Assembly: GCA_027074805.1 (NCBI GenBank)
Contig: JALTCK010000092.1
Span: 1-64,000 of the forward strand
Source of the DNA: Thermococcus sp.
GTDB lineage: Archaea > Methanobacteriota_B > Thermococci > Thermococcales > Thermococcaceae
Direction: 5' to 3'
Length of the DNA stretch: 64,000 nucleotides
The notes under the pieces are model-generated. The model was not told the origin of the DNA. It ran no database searches and saw only the letters and a list, made by a program, of their open reading frames with translations. Below, one piece after another: positions 25,289-33,283 of the stretch. Position 1 is the stretch's first letter. Each line of letters starts with the position of its first letter. The position numbers were made by a program, and so were the translations under genes.

Positions 25289-25305
25289 GTTTTCAACCTC
25301 AGGTT
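25289..25305. promoter_or_regulatory. SurR-type site between hflX and the AhpD-like gene
   Basis: Exact GTTn3AACn5GTT, the same 17 bases as at 15426-15442. It lies about 10 bp upstream of the plus-strand TATA CCTTTAAACC (25315-25324) and about 16 bp upstream of the minus-strand TATA used by hflX. Confidence 0.7.
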
Positions 25306-25353
25306 GGGGATATGCCTTTAAACCCAGAACGAGAGGTATTTACGGTGGTTCCT

Positions 25354-25713
25354 ATGGATTACGACGATGTTAATGTCAAACTCCTCGAAATTGAAGAGCT
25401 CCTAAACAAGCTCGGGAAGGAGCACCCAAAGGAGATATCAGCCTTCTCGCGCTTCCTTCGTGAAACTCTTGAGAACAAGGCCCTGACTACGAGGGAGAAG
25501 GAGCTCATAGCCCTAGCCCTGGGGATCTCGGCCGGCTGCGAGTGGTGCATCTACCTCCACACCCAGAAGGCCCTTGAGGCTGGAGCGAAGCCAGAGGAAC
25601 TCATAGAGGCTGGTCTGGTTGCCGTGCTCATGGCTGGTGGCCCGGCTCTCATGCACTTAATACCCCTAATGAAGGCAATAGAGAGCTTCAAAAAGGAGCA
25701 TGGGGAGGAGTGA
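25354..25713 (+). CDS. Carboxymuconolactone decarboxylase / AhpD-like protein
   Basis: 119 residues from ATG 25354 (MDYDDVNVKLLE) after ACGGTGGTTCCT. The core KELIALALGISAGCEWCIYLHTQKALEAGAKPEELIEAG carries the CxxC-plus-His motif of AhpD-like alkylhydroperoxidases. It probably handles peroxides or disulfides. The SurR-like site in its promoter suggests redox or sulfur control. Confidence 0.88.
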   Translation: MDYDDVNVKLLEIEELLNKLGKEHPKEISAFSRFLRETLENKALTTREKELIALALGISAGCEWCIYLHTQKALEAGAKPEELIEAGLVAVLMAGGPALMHLIPLMKAIESFKKEHGEE

Positions 25714-25725
25714 TCCCTTTCTTTT

Positions 25726-26061
25726 TTATCCTTCTGTTAGCTTGAGGATGGCCTCAGCCAGATCGCCGTCGGCGTCTACCAAGGCTTTTCTCGCGGCTTC
25801 GTAGTCCACTCCGGCCTGCTCCATCACGAGTTTTATGTCCTCCTCCGAGACGTTGACAACTGCCCTTACTTCCTCACTTCCGGGGACGATCTGGTAGCTC
25901 TTTTCTCCCTGGGCGGTTATTATCGTGATAATGGGGTCCTTTAGGACGATCTCCTTGTTTTCCAGTCGTATAACGACTTCCTTGACTCCGTCCATCTCCT
26001 CCATCTTGATGCCCATCTGCTTCATGAGCTTCTTCATCTGCCTTGGGTTCATTCCCATCAT
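25726..26061 (-). CDS. nac: Nascent polypeptide-associated complex protein
   Basis: 111 residues from ATG 26061 (MMGMNPRQMKKLMKQMGIKM) after CCGGTGATAGAG. The NAC beta-barrel domain (VVIRLENKEIVLKDPIITII...QIVPG) is followed by a C-terminal UBA domain (LVMEQAGVDYEAARKALVDADGDLAEAI). Archaeal NAC is a homodimeric ribosome-bound chaperone for nascent chains. Confidence 0.95.
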   Translation of the reverse strand: MMGMNPRQMKKLMKQMGIKMEEMDGVKEVVIRLENKEIVLKDPIITIITAQGEKSYQIVPGSEEVRAVVNVSEEDIKLVMEQAGVDYEAARKALVDADGDLAEAILKLTEG

Positions 26062-26149
26062 CTCTATCACCGGAGAAAAATTGGGGGCCGGTTTTAAAAA
26101 GATTGGCAAAGTTTTTAGTGTCCTTGGTAAACCTTCTCCGGTGGTGTGG

Positions 26150-26332
26150 ATGCCATACATTCCCCAGAGTGTCCCATCAGACTCACAGATCCTGCTTGGT
26201 TTTCTGAGTATAGCTCTTTTCCTGTTTGTCATGTGGATGTTCTTCAACTGGATGGAGCGGTATGCGGAGAAAAAGGAGAAGGAGCTGGAGAGGGAAGTGG
26301 AGGAAATAGACGAGACCGGGAATTTGTACTGA
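26150..26332 (+). CDS. Small single-pass membrane protein
   Basis: 60 residues from ATG 26150 (MPYIPQSVPS), well placed after CGGTGGTGTGG. One hydrophobic segment (ILLGFLSIALFLFVMWMFFNW) is followed by a charged helix ERYAEKKEKELEREVEE. It is divergent from nac with a TTTTAAAA element near 26093. No function known. Confidence 0.7.
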   Translation: MPYIPQSVPSDSQILLGFLSIALFLFVMWMFFNWMERYAEKKEKELEREVEEIDETGNLY

Positions 26333-26337
26333 TATTC

Positions 26338-27489
26338 CTACTGCGCTCTGGTGGGGTCTAACCGCTCTTTGAACGCGAGCTTTAGGAGTGGAGGCGTGAC
26401 TAGGGTGCTTAGGAATATCATAAGGACTATCACTATGTAAGCTTCACTTCCAACTATGCCGGCTTTCATTGCTATTGCCAACATTGCCAGCTCGACACCC
26501 ATCCTGGGTATCATTCCGACACCAATGCGTAGGGATTCTCTGGCACTCATTCCCCCGAGGAGTGCGCCAATTCCGCAACCGATGATCTTACTCACTATTG
26601 CGGCCAGACTGAAGATTATTGCAAACACGCCTGCAGTACTTATATCCCTGACGGGAATGTTCATCCCAACGTCGACGAAGAATAGCGGAACAAAAATGGA
26701 GTGGGCTATTATCCTTGAATGTTCGAATATAGGCTTCCTGAACTCGGTCTCGCTTAAAGCCAGTCCGAGAAGGTATGCTCCAAGTATTGAAGCGAGGTTC
26801 ATGTGTTCCGCTAAGTAGGCAAAAACGAAGAGGGCTGCCATGGAGAGTGTTACCGTCGAGTCTGCAAATCCTATCCTAACAACTTTTCTCAGAGCATAAT
26901 CGAGGATCTTTGGCATGGCAAAGATCATTACACCGATAAAAACGCCCACCTTAAGGAGTATTCCTCCTATACCTAAGACGCTGACTTCTCCCGACACCAA
27001 GGAGGAAATAACAACTGTTAATATGACGATGCCAAGGATGTCGTCGACTATAGCCGCGGTTAGAATCGTAGTTCCCTCCCTGCTTTTTAGCTTGTCCATC
27101 TCCATGAGGACTCTTACCGTTAAACTGACGCTTGTTGGTGTAGTAAGTGCTCCGTAAAGGAGTGCTTGGTCGAAGCCTTTGAATGGATAGGCAATACCAA
27201 ACCCAATTGCAAAGGCAACGCCTACTCCCACAACGGCCACCGAAAGCCCGGTCTTCCCCGCTTCCCTTAGCTCATTCACGCTGCTTTCCAGCCCTGCTAA
27301 AAAAAGGAGCATCAGGACACCTATCATTGATATGTCTTTTACCTCCTCCGTTGGAGGAAAGACCAGTCCAAGCAGCATGCCTCCTACTATTTGGCCGAGA
27401 ACAACGGGCTGTTCGATGCGTGAAAAGAGCCATCCAAAAGCCTCTGCTGTAAGGAGCATGAGTGCCAGATAGAGTATAAGCTCGATCAA
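26338..27489 (-). CDS. CPA2-family Na+(K+)/H+ antiporter
   Basis: 383 residues from TTG 27489, chosen because GGTGAGAACG precedes it; GTG 27498 overlapping the previous stop is the alternative. About twelve membrane segments. The TAAIVDDILGI helix has the paired aspartates of electrogenic CPA2 exchangers, and TTPTSVSLT and IPRMGVELAMLA are family features. No RCK/TrkA domain follows. The gene upstream overlaps it and encodes a CBS-pair protein that could act as its sensor. Confidence 0.9.
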   Translation of the reverse strand: MIELILYLALMLLTAEAFGWLFSRIEQPVVLGQIVGGMLLGLVFPPTEEVKDISMIGVLMLLFLAGLESSVNELREAGKTGLSVAVVGVGVAFAIGFGIAYPFKGFDQALLYGALTTPTSVSLTVRVLMEMDKLKSREGTTILTAAIVDDILGIVILTVVISSLVSGEVSVLGIGGILLKVGVFIGVMIFAMPKILDYALRKVVRIGFADSTVTLSMAALFVFAYLAEHMNLASILGAYLLGLALSETEFRKPIFEHSRIIAHSIFVPLFFVDVGMNIPVRDISTAGVFAIIFSLAAIVSKIIGCGIGALLGGMSARESLRIGVGMIPRMGVELAMLAIAMKAGIVGSEAYIVIVLMIFLSTLVTPPLLKLAFKERLDPTRAQ

Positions 27490-27494
27490 CGTTC

Positions 27495-27965
27495 TCACCG
27501 GGCGAATACCCTAAGTATCCTTATAACACTCTGGGCGGAAAAGGTGCCAACTACCTTCTTTTTTTCCACAACGGGAAACTGCCTGACACCCGTTTCCAGC
27601 ATCATACTCAGGGCATACCCTAGGGTATCATGGGGGGACAATGTTATCGGCTTGGTGTTCATGATGTCCTTTACCGGTCGATCCCAATCAAAATGAGCTT
27701 CTCTAAGGGCATCGAGTCCAACCAGGATGTAATCGGAGGGGGGTATAAGCAAGTTGATAATCTCGTCTATTGAAATAAATCCAAGGAGTTTGCCTGACTC
27801 CTCAGTGACAACAGCGCAGGTTCTATGTTCTAATCCTTTAATGAGATCTTCGATCTTGTCCTCTGGTTTTAGACGAAGAAATTTCTCCTCCATGATGAGC
27901 TTCAGTGGCATTTTGGAAAGTTTGGCTATGTTGAGCTTTGGTTTCTCTTCGCTTTCATCGCGCAT
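27495..27965 (-). CDS. CBS-domain-pair protein
   Basis: 156 residues from ATG 27965 (MRDESEEKPKLN) after CGGTGATGCCCC. Two CBS repeats: LIMEEKFLRLKPEDKIEDLI...GKLLGFISIDEI and IMNTKPITLSPHDTLGYALSMM...QFPVVEKKKVVGTFS. CBS pairs bind adenine nucleotides. Overlap with the antiporter gene makes an energy-sensing role for the transporter a reasonable inference. Confidence 0.85.
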   Translation of the reverse strand: MRDESEEKPKLNIAKLSKMPLKLIMEEKFLRLKPEDKIEDLIKGLEHRTCAVVTEESGKLLGFISIDEIINLLIPPSDYILVGLDALREAHFDWDRPVKDIMNTKPITLSPHDTLGYALSMMLETGVRQFPVVEKKKVVGTFSAQSVIRILRVFAR

Positions 27966-28063
27966 GGGGGCATCACCGATTGTGCAGAATATGGGGTGGA
28001 AGTTTAAAACCTTTGAGGACACTCCACTACAGGTTAAGAAAGAATATTCTCTAGGCCGTTCCA

Positions 28064-28331
28064 ATGAATCGCCAGATATTGCTGGATCTTCTTGAAGTGA
28101 GGGATATGTTGCTCGTTATTGACGTGGTTTTCGCTTATCTGGAGCACTACACTGGGGAAAAGTATGCGGAGTTTGAGGTCTATTAAAGGAACGCCCCAGC
28201 GAATTCACCTTGGTTAAGGAGAAGAGGATGAGGTAGCGAAGATTTTTGGGGAATCTAACCGCGGGGAGATGGACAGAATAGTTGAGGAAGAAACCAAAAA
28301 GCTCCTCAGAAAGAAGTTTAAAATGGAATAA
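28064..28331 (+). pseudogene. Decayed small gene between CBS and TPR genes
   Basis: ATG 28064 opens a 40-residue frame (MNRQILLDLLEVRDMLLVID...EHYTGEKYAEFEVY) ending at TAA 28184-28186. Further on, other frames continue coding-like sequence, TLVKEKR near 28210 and VAKIFGESNRGEMDRIVEEE with a basic tail to TAA at 28329. The pieces look like one protein of about 85 residues broken by frameshifts. Family not recognised. It fills the gap of 280 bases here. Confidence 0.45.
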
Positions 28332-28348
28332 AAAGATAGCTCTGGGGG

Positions 28349-29383
28349 TTAGTTTTCTTCCTCTCTTTCTTTGGCGGAGTTTGAAGTTCCCTCGTTGGTC
28401 TTCATGATCTTCTGCCGGTACTCCTCGTACTTCTTCATTGCTTCCTCCGCCTTTTCCTTCTCACCAAGGTATTCGTAGGCCTCAGCAACGTGCTTCCACC
28501 ACATTGGGTCTTCTTCGGCTTCCTTCAGGCAGTACTCGAGGAACTTCTGATAAGCCTCCCTCGCGAGCTCCTTCATGTTGAGTTTTCTTGCTATGTTTCC
28601 GACGTCCTCCCAGAATACCCCCTCTTCTTGAGCTTCCTTCTTGTAGTACTCTAGTGACTTCTTCCAGGCTTCCATTGCCTTCTCCTCGTTGCCTAGATCC
28701 TCGTAGAGCTTTGCCACATCCTCCCAGAACCATGGCTCCTCCTCGGCGTAGTGCTCGAGGGCATTTGCTGCCCTTTCCATGTTGCCCGCCTTCTTCCAGT
28801 ATTCGTGGGCCTCCTTAAGATAATAGGTGTCCTTCTCCTTTTCGTAGAGTCCTTCATAAATTTCAGCGGCTTTCTCGTACTTTTTGGCCTTCTCGTATGC
28901 CCACGCTGCGCTTTCCATCCAGCCGAGTTTCTCGTACATTTTTGCCGCCTTCAGATAGTCTCCTTTCTTCTCGTACTTCCTTGCTGCTGCTTTGTACTTG
29001 CCCATCCTCTCCAGCTTTTCTGGGCTTCTAAAGCGGTCGGAAAAGGTGAGATCGGGTTCGCTGATATACCATACTCCAAATATAAGTGCTAAAACGAAGA
29101 ACGCTATTATGCACCCAACGATTTCCAGTTTCTGCCAGGTGACGCTCAGGTAAGTCCCATAGCCACTTATGACCGTTAGAATAGCCAGTACCGTACCGTA
29201 CTTCCAGCTTTCGGCATAGAGTGTCAGTGCTGTGAAGAATAGCAACATAAGTGTAACAAGAAGGAATCCGAGTGATAGGATGACTTGGAGCAGCAGTTTC
29301 CATCCTCCGTACCAGACGATGCCCCCGGCTATCGCTAGGAGGACAACGATGAAGGCTATCAGGTACGCTTTGAGCTTGTCCAT
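28349..29383 (-). CDS. Membrane-anchored TPR-like repeat protein
   Basis: 344 residues. Three or four membrane segments in the first 110 residues are followed by tandem helical repeats (KYEKKGDYLKAAKMYEKLG, KAKKYEKAAEIYEG, VAKLYEDLGNEEKAMEAWKK, VAEAYEYLGEKEKAEEAMKK) typical of TPRs. The hydrophilic domain likely faces the cytoplasm as a protein-binding scaffold. GGGGGTGGAAAG precedes ATG 29383; the start lies inside the end of ogt (25-bp overlap). Confidence 0.85.
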   Translation of the reverse strand: MDKLKAYLIAFIVVLLAIAGGIVWYGGWKLLLQVILSLGFLLVTLMLLFFTALTLYAESWKYGTVLAILTVISGYGTYLSVTWQKLEIVGCIIAFFVLALIFGVWYISEPDLTFSDRFRSPEKLERMGKYKAAARKYEKKGDYLKAAKMYEKLGWMESAAWAYEKAKKYEKAAEIYEGLYEKEKDTYYLKEAHEYWKKAGNMERAANALEHYAEEEPWFWEDVAKLYEDLGNEEKAMEAWKKSLEYYKKEAQEEGVFWEDVGNIARKLNMKELAREAYQKFLEYCLKEAEEDPMWWKHVAEAYEYLGEKEKAEEAMKKYEEYRQKIMKTNEGTSNSAKEREEEN

Positions 29384-29895
29384 CTTTCCACCCCCTCTAT
29401 ATTAAGCAGGAAGACCTTTTCCTCGAGCCTTGGAGTGTAGTGGCCGATTCCGGCACTTGAGATAACTCTATGGCAGGGGACCACTATAGGGTATGGGTTT
29501 CTTTTCATGGCCCCGCCAATGGCCCGGGGTGAGGTTTTGAGCTTCCTTGCGAGCTCTCCATATGTTATCACACTACCTCTTTTAACACTTTTTGTCAGGT
29601 GCTCGTAAACCTTCATCTCGAAGGGTGTCAACCCCCTGAATGAGAGGAGTTCAAAGGCATCTTCGTTCTCCAGTCTCCCTTCAATGACCTCCTTTATGGT
29701 GTCCGGATACTCACTCTTTCCCGGCTTTGGATCAAAGGGAACCCCTCTTCTCCGCAGGAATCGCGTTATTCGCTTGAGATTCTCTTCAAGGAGCCATTTT
29801 TCCAGGGAGAAAGTTATCCCGTCTATCTTTTCTTCATGGATGGTCGCTATCCAGACGTTTTTTCCACCGATTCTGAACTTCTCAACGCTTATCAT
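29359..29895 (-). CDS. ogt: Methylated-DNA-protein cysteine methyltransferase
   Basis: 178 residues from ATG 29895 (MISVEKFRIG), with GGAGGAATGCAA upstream. The acceptor motif is PIVVPCHRV, preceded by RGSVITYGELARKL and GGAMKRNP. It transfers methyl groups from O6-methylguanine to its own cysteine in a single-turnover repair. Overlaps trmJ by four bases and the TPR gene by 25. Confidence 0.96.
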   Translation of the reverse strand: MISVEKFRIGGKNVWIATIHEEKIDGITFSLEKWLLEENLKRITRFLRRRGVPFDPKPGKSEYPDTIKEVIEGRLENEDAFELLSFRGLTPFEMKVYEHLTKSVKRGSVITYGELARKLKTSPRAIGGAMKRNPYPIVVPCHRVISSAGIGHYTPRLEEKVFLLNIEGVERWTSSKRT

Positions 29896-30596
29896 TTGCA
29901 TTCCTCCAGCCTTTTAATAGCTCTTCTCAGGGGCCCGATGGTGGTATGGACTTCCCTCCCGTAGAGAATGGTCTTTCCCACAAATCGCCTGAAGGTCTCA
30001 ACGAAGACTTTTCTCCTCTCCAAATCCCTTGGATACTCAAGGACTTCAAGGAGCTCCGCCCACCACTTTACAAGCTGTTCTTTCTCCACCTGCGTGGCGA
30101 GTTTCAGAGATTCTACCTCTAATTCAGGCCTTTCCTTTGAAAGCTCGTAGAGAATTACTGCAACAGCCTGGGCGAGGTTCATGACGGGGTAAGATTCGCT
30201 TGTGGGTATCGTCACCGTTATATCCATCTTTGAAAGCTCCTCATTCTTCAGGCCTATACTTTCCCTCCCGAAGAAGAGGCCAATCTTTCCAGGGTAGTCG
30301 TTCAGCCTTTCTCGGAGTTCCCAAGGATAGAGGGGGGTGCGGTGAGGTATGAATCTCTTCCCGGGCTTTCCGGTGGTTCCAACGTTTAAATCGAAGAGCC
30401 TTAGGGCTTCCTCGAAGCTCGCAACGATGAGGGCATTATCGAGGACATCCTGTGCATGAACTGCATAACAGTAACTCTCCTCGGTTAAGTTTGGCCTAAC
30501 AAGGACTAACCTAGAGAATCCAAAGTTCTTCATCGTTCTGGCTATCATTCCTATGTTGACTGGTCCCTCTGGTTCTATGAGAACGACACTTATCAT
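29892..30596 (-). CDS. trmJ: SPOUT RNA methyltransferase, TrmJ family
   Basis: 234 residues. SpoU motifs 1-3: NIGMIARTMKNFGF, IGLFFGRESIGLKNEEL and PVMNLAQAVAVILYEL, which form the trefoil-knot AdoMet site. The archaeal TrmJ group methylates the 2'-O position at tRNA residue 32. A TATA-like CGTTTAAAGAG lies about 28 bp before the ATG and no clear ribosome binding site is seen, so the message may be leaderless. Confidence 0.9.
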   Translation of the reverse strand: MISVVLIEPEGPVNIGMIARTMKNFGFSRLVLVRPNLTEESYCYAVHAQDVLDNALIVASFEEALRLFDLNVGTTGKPGKRFIPHRTPLYPWELRERLNDYPGKIGLFFGRESIGLKNEELSKMDITVTIPTSESYPVMNLAQAVAVILYELSKERPELEVESLKLATQVEKEQLVKWWAELLEVLEYPRDLERRKVFVETFRRFVGKTILYGREVHTTIGPLRRAIKRLEECK

Positions 30597-30641
30597 CGGT
30601 AGGCATTTAAGGATAGCTCTTTAAACGATTTTGGTGGTGAG

Positions 30642-31550
30642 ATGAGGATTTATGTCCTTGGGGCTGGGAGCATAGGTTCCCTTTTTGGAGCACTTTTAAC
30701 AAAGGCTGGAAACGATGTCACCCTCATAGGAAGGGAGGAACAGGTAAATGCGATAAAGGAGGGCGGTCTTGAGGTAGTTGGCATTGAGAAATTTGAGGTA
30801 AGGCCGAAGGCAACTCTCCTTGCGCCGAGTGAACCACCGGATCTTCTGCTACTTGCAACGAAGTCATACTCAACGAAGACAGCCCTTGAGTGTGCGAGGA
30901 AATGCATAGGTTCGGAAACATGGATCATGAGTATACAAAATGGCCTCGGAAACGAGGAGCTGGCGATGAAGTACTCCGAGAGGGTAATTGGAGGTATAAC
31001 AACAAACGGAGCGTTTCTTGAGAGGTGGGGTTTGGTGAGGTGGACCGGAAGGGGAATAACAGTTATCGGACGTTATCCCGGTGGGAGCAGTGATTTTGTG
31101 GGAAAAGTTGCACGGGTTTTTGAGGATGCCGGACTGGAGACGAGGGTGACGGAGAACGTTCTCGGGTGGAAGTGGGCAAAGGCTATAGTGAACTCCGTTA
31201 TAAATGGTTTGGGAACGGTTCTGGAGGTCAAGAACGGTGTACTGAGGGATGTTCCGGAGCTAGAAGCTATTTCGGTGGAGATAGCGAGGGAGGGCTGTCT
31301 GGTTGCCCAGCAGCTCGGGGTGGAGTTTGAAGTGCATCCCCTGGAACTACTCTGGGACACGATAGAACGCACGAGGGACAACTACAACTCGACACTCCAG
31401 GACATATGGCGTGGGAAGAGGACTGAAGTCGATTACATTCACGGTAAAATAGTTGAATACGCTCACTCGGTTGGGCTTGAGGCCCCTAGGAATGAACTAC
31501 TCTGGGCGCTTATCAAAGCCAGGGAAAACGTAAATAAACCAAAGGGTTAG
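30642..31550 (+). CDS. panE: 2-dehydropantoate 2-reductase
   Basis: 302 residues from ATG 30642 after TTGGTGGTGAG. N-terminal Rossmann fold GAGSIGSLFGALLTKAGNDV, then ATKSYSTK and IQNGLGNEE, and the C-terminal helical domain with WKWAKAIVNSVINGLG and RGKRTEVDYIHG. It reduces ketopantoate to pantoate for coenzyme A synthesis. Same position as in T. kodakarensis, next to a PhoU-like gene and serA. Confidence 0.94.
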   Translation: MRIYVLGAGSIGSLFGALLTKAGNDVTLIGREEQVNAIKEGGLEVVGIEKFEVRPKATLLAPSEPPDLLLLATKSYSTKTALECARKCIGSETWIMSIQNGLGNEELAMKYSERVIGGITTNGAFLERWGLVRWTGRGITVIGRYPGGSSDFVGKVARVFEDAGLETRVTENVLGWKWAKAIVNSVINGLGTVLEVKNGVLRDVPELEAISVEIAREGCLVAQQLGVEFEVHPLELLWDTIERTRDNYNSTLQDIWRGKRTEVDYIHGKIVEYAHSVGLEAPRNELLWALIKARENVNKPKG

Positions 31551-31570
31551 GTTAGTACGGGGGGTTAAAG

Positions 31571-32218
31571 ATGCCCATCTTTGGGGGTAAAGAAACCAGC
31601 GTATTTGAGGCGATGGATGCCCATCTTGACGCCGTTATGGAGTCTTTAGTAGCATTCAGGGCGTTAATGGAAGCCTACCTCGAAGGGGATCTGGAGAAGG
31701 CCAAGGCCTTCGAAAGGGAAGTGAGTGAGCTTGAGAGCAAGGCCGATACACTGAGGAGGAGTATTGAGACGATGCTATACGAGGGTGCTTTTCTGCCCAC
31801 GAACAGGGGTGATTACGTCAGACTCAGCGAACTCATTGACCAGGTTGCTGATGCTGCTGAAAGTGCTTCCCACACGCTTATCTTGGCAAAGCCGAGGGTT
31901 CCGGGCGAGCTGAAGGATGAGATCCTAAAACTCGTTGATGCGGCCATTGAGACCTACTCACTTCTTGTCAAGGCGGTAAAGGCCCTGAATGATGACGTGG
32001 ATGGGGCCATATCCCTTTCCAAGGCTGTTGAAGACTCTGAAGAGCTTGCAGATGGGGTTGAGTACGACGTGAAGGCCAAAGTTTTTGAAAGTGAAACGAT
32101 AACAACCTATGCAAAGATTATCTGGAACCAGATACTAACGAAGATTGGGGATATAGCCGACAGGGCCGAAGATGCCTCCGACCAGGTGATGCTGGTAGGG
32201 ATAAAGCGGAGGGGGTGA
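31571..32218 (+). CDS. PhoU-like DUF47 phosphate transport regulator
   Basis: 215 residues, all-helical: AMDAHLDAVMESLVAFRALMEAYLEGD, VSELESKADTLRRSIETMLYEGAFLP and NQILTKIGDIADRAEDASDQ match the TIGR00153/DUF47 group that accompanies PiT-type permeases. Preceded by panE (20 bp) and followed by serA (4 bp). Confidence 0.9.
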   Translation: MPIFGGKETSVFEAMDAHLDAVMESLVAFRALMEAYLEGDLEKAKAFEREVSELESKADTLRRSIETMLYEGAFLPTNRGDYVRLSELIDQVADAAESASHTLILAKPRVPGELKDEILKLVDAAIETYSLLVKAVKALNDDVDGAISLSKAVEDSEELADGVEYDVKAKVFESETITTYAKIIWNQILTKIGDIADRAEDASDQVMLVGIKRRG

Positions 32219-32222
32219 ATGA

Positions 32223-33137
32223 ATGAAGGTTCTAGTTGCTGCGCCTCTTCATGAGAAGGCAATAGGGGTTTTAGAGAATGCTGGCTTTGAGGTTCTCTAC
32301 GAAGAGTACCCGAATGAGGATAGACTGGTTGAACTCGTTAAGGACGTTGAAGCGATAATCGTGAGGAGCAAGCCGAAGGTGACGAGGAAGGTCATAGAAG
32401 CCGCTCCGAAGCTGAAAGTGATAGGAAGGGCTGGCGTTGGCCTTGATAACATCGACCTTGGGGTGGCAAAGGAGAGGGGGATTAAGGTTGTTAACAGTCC
32501 CGGTGCCTCAAGTAGGAGCGTTGCAGAGCTCGCCATAGCGCTTATCTTCAACGTGGCGAGAAAGATAGCCTTCGCCGACAGGAAGATGAGGGAAGGTGTT
32601 TGGGCCAAGAAGCAGTGTCTGGGAACAGAACTCGAGGGTAAAACCGTAGGAGTCGTCGGCTTCGGAAGGATAGGTTATCAGGTGGCTAAGATATCGAGAG
32701 CCCTTGGCATGAAGGTTCTCCTATACGACCCGTATCCAAACGAGGAGAGGGCAAAGGAAGTCGGCGGAAGGTTTGCTCCTCTGGAGGAGCTCCTTAGGGA
32801 GAGTGACGTTGTCACACTCCACGTTCCGCTTGTTGATGCAACCTACCACTTAATAAACGAGGAACGCCTTAAACTCATGAAGCCCACTTCGATACTAATC
32901 AACGCGGCAAGGGGAGCCGTCGTGGACACAGAGGCTCTTGTCAAGGCTCTCCGGGAGGGCTGGATCGCTGGAGCTGGCTTAGACGTTTATGAGGAAGAGC
33001 CTCTTCCGAAGGACCATCCGCTGACGAAGCTCGACAACGTTGTCCTCACCCCACACATCGGCGCCTCAACCGAAGAGGCTCAGATGAGGGCTGGAGTCCA
33101 AGTTGCCGAGCAGATAGTCGAGATCCTGAAGGGATGA
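32223..33137 (+). CDS. serA: D-3-phosphoglycerate dehydrogenase (short form)
   Basis: 304 residues, ending after the NAD and catalytic domains with no ACT domain. Features are GRAGVGLDNIDL, the dinucleotide loop VVGFGRIGYQV, NAARGAVVDTEAL and the catalytic histidine in LTPHIGASTEEAQ. It oxidises 3-phosphoglycerate for serine synthesis. Confidence 0.93.
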   Translation: MKVLVAAPLHEKAIGVLENAGFEVLYEEYPNEDRLVELVKDVEAIIVRSKPKVTRKVIEAAPKLKVIGRAGVGLDNIDLGVAKERGIKVVNSPGASSRSVAELAIALIFNVARKIAFADRKMREGVWAKKQCLGTELEGKTVGVVGFGRIGYQVAKISRALGMKVLLYDPYPNEERAKEVGGRFAPLEELLRESDVVTLHVPLVDATYHLINEERLKLMKPTSILINAARGAVVDTEALVKALREGWIAGAGLDVYEEEPLPKDHPLTKLDNVVLTPHIGASTEEAQMRAGVQVAEQIVEILKG

Positions 33138-33164
33138 GCCTTTCCCTTCATATTTCTTTCGCAT

Positions 33165-33186
33165 GTTTGCCACCATGCCGGTAAAC
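33165..33186 (+). repeat. Imperfect palindrome related to the ATPase operator repeats
   Basis: GTTTGCC-N8-GGTAAAC. The arms match six of seven positions. It shares GTTTGCCA with the 34-bp repeat that starts at 33195. Confidence 0.5.
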
Positions 33187-33194
33187 TCTCATAC

Positions 33195-33262
33195 AAAAGT
33201 TTGCCAGTATGGTGGTGAAGTTTTGGGCGAAAGTTTTTCAGTATGATGGTAAAGTTTATAGG
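33195..33262 (+). repeat. Two 34-bp direct repeats upstream of the DUF4143 ATPase
   Basis: Unit 1 (33195-33228) starts AAAAGTTTGCCAGTATGGTG; unit 2 (33229-33262) starts GAAAGTTTTTCAGTATGATG. About 25 of 34 positions agree. Unit 2 ends inside the AAAGTTTATAGG element, the likely BRE/TATA for the ATPase start at 33284, so a repressor bound here would block transcription. Confidence 0.6.
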
Positions 33263-33283
33263 AAGTTTCTCCAAGCATAGAGC

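Noticed and set aside
33195..33262. CRISPR array from the 34-bp repeats
   Set aside because: Only two imperfect abutting copies without spacers, in a promoter.
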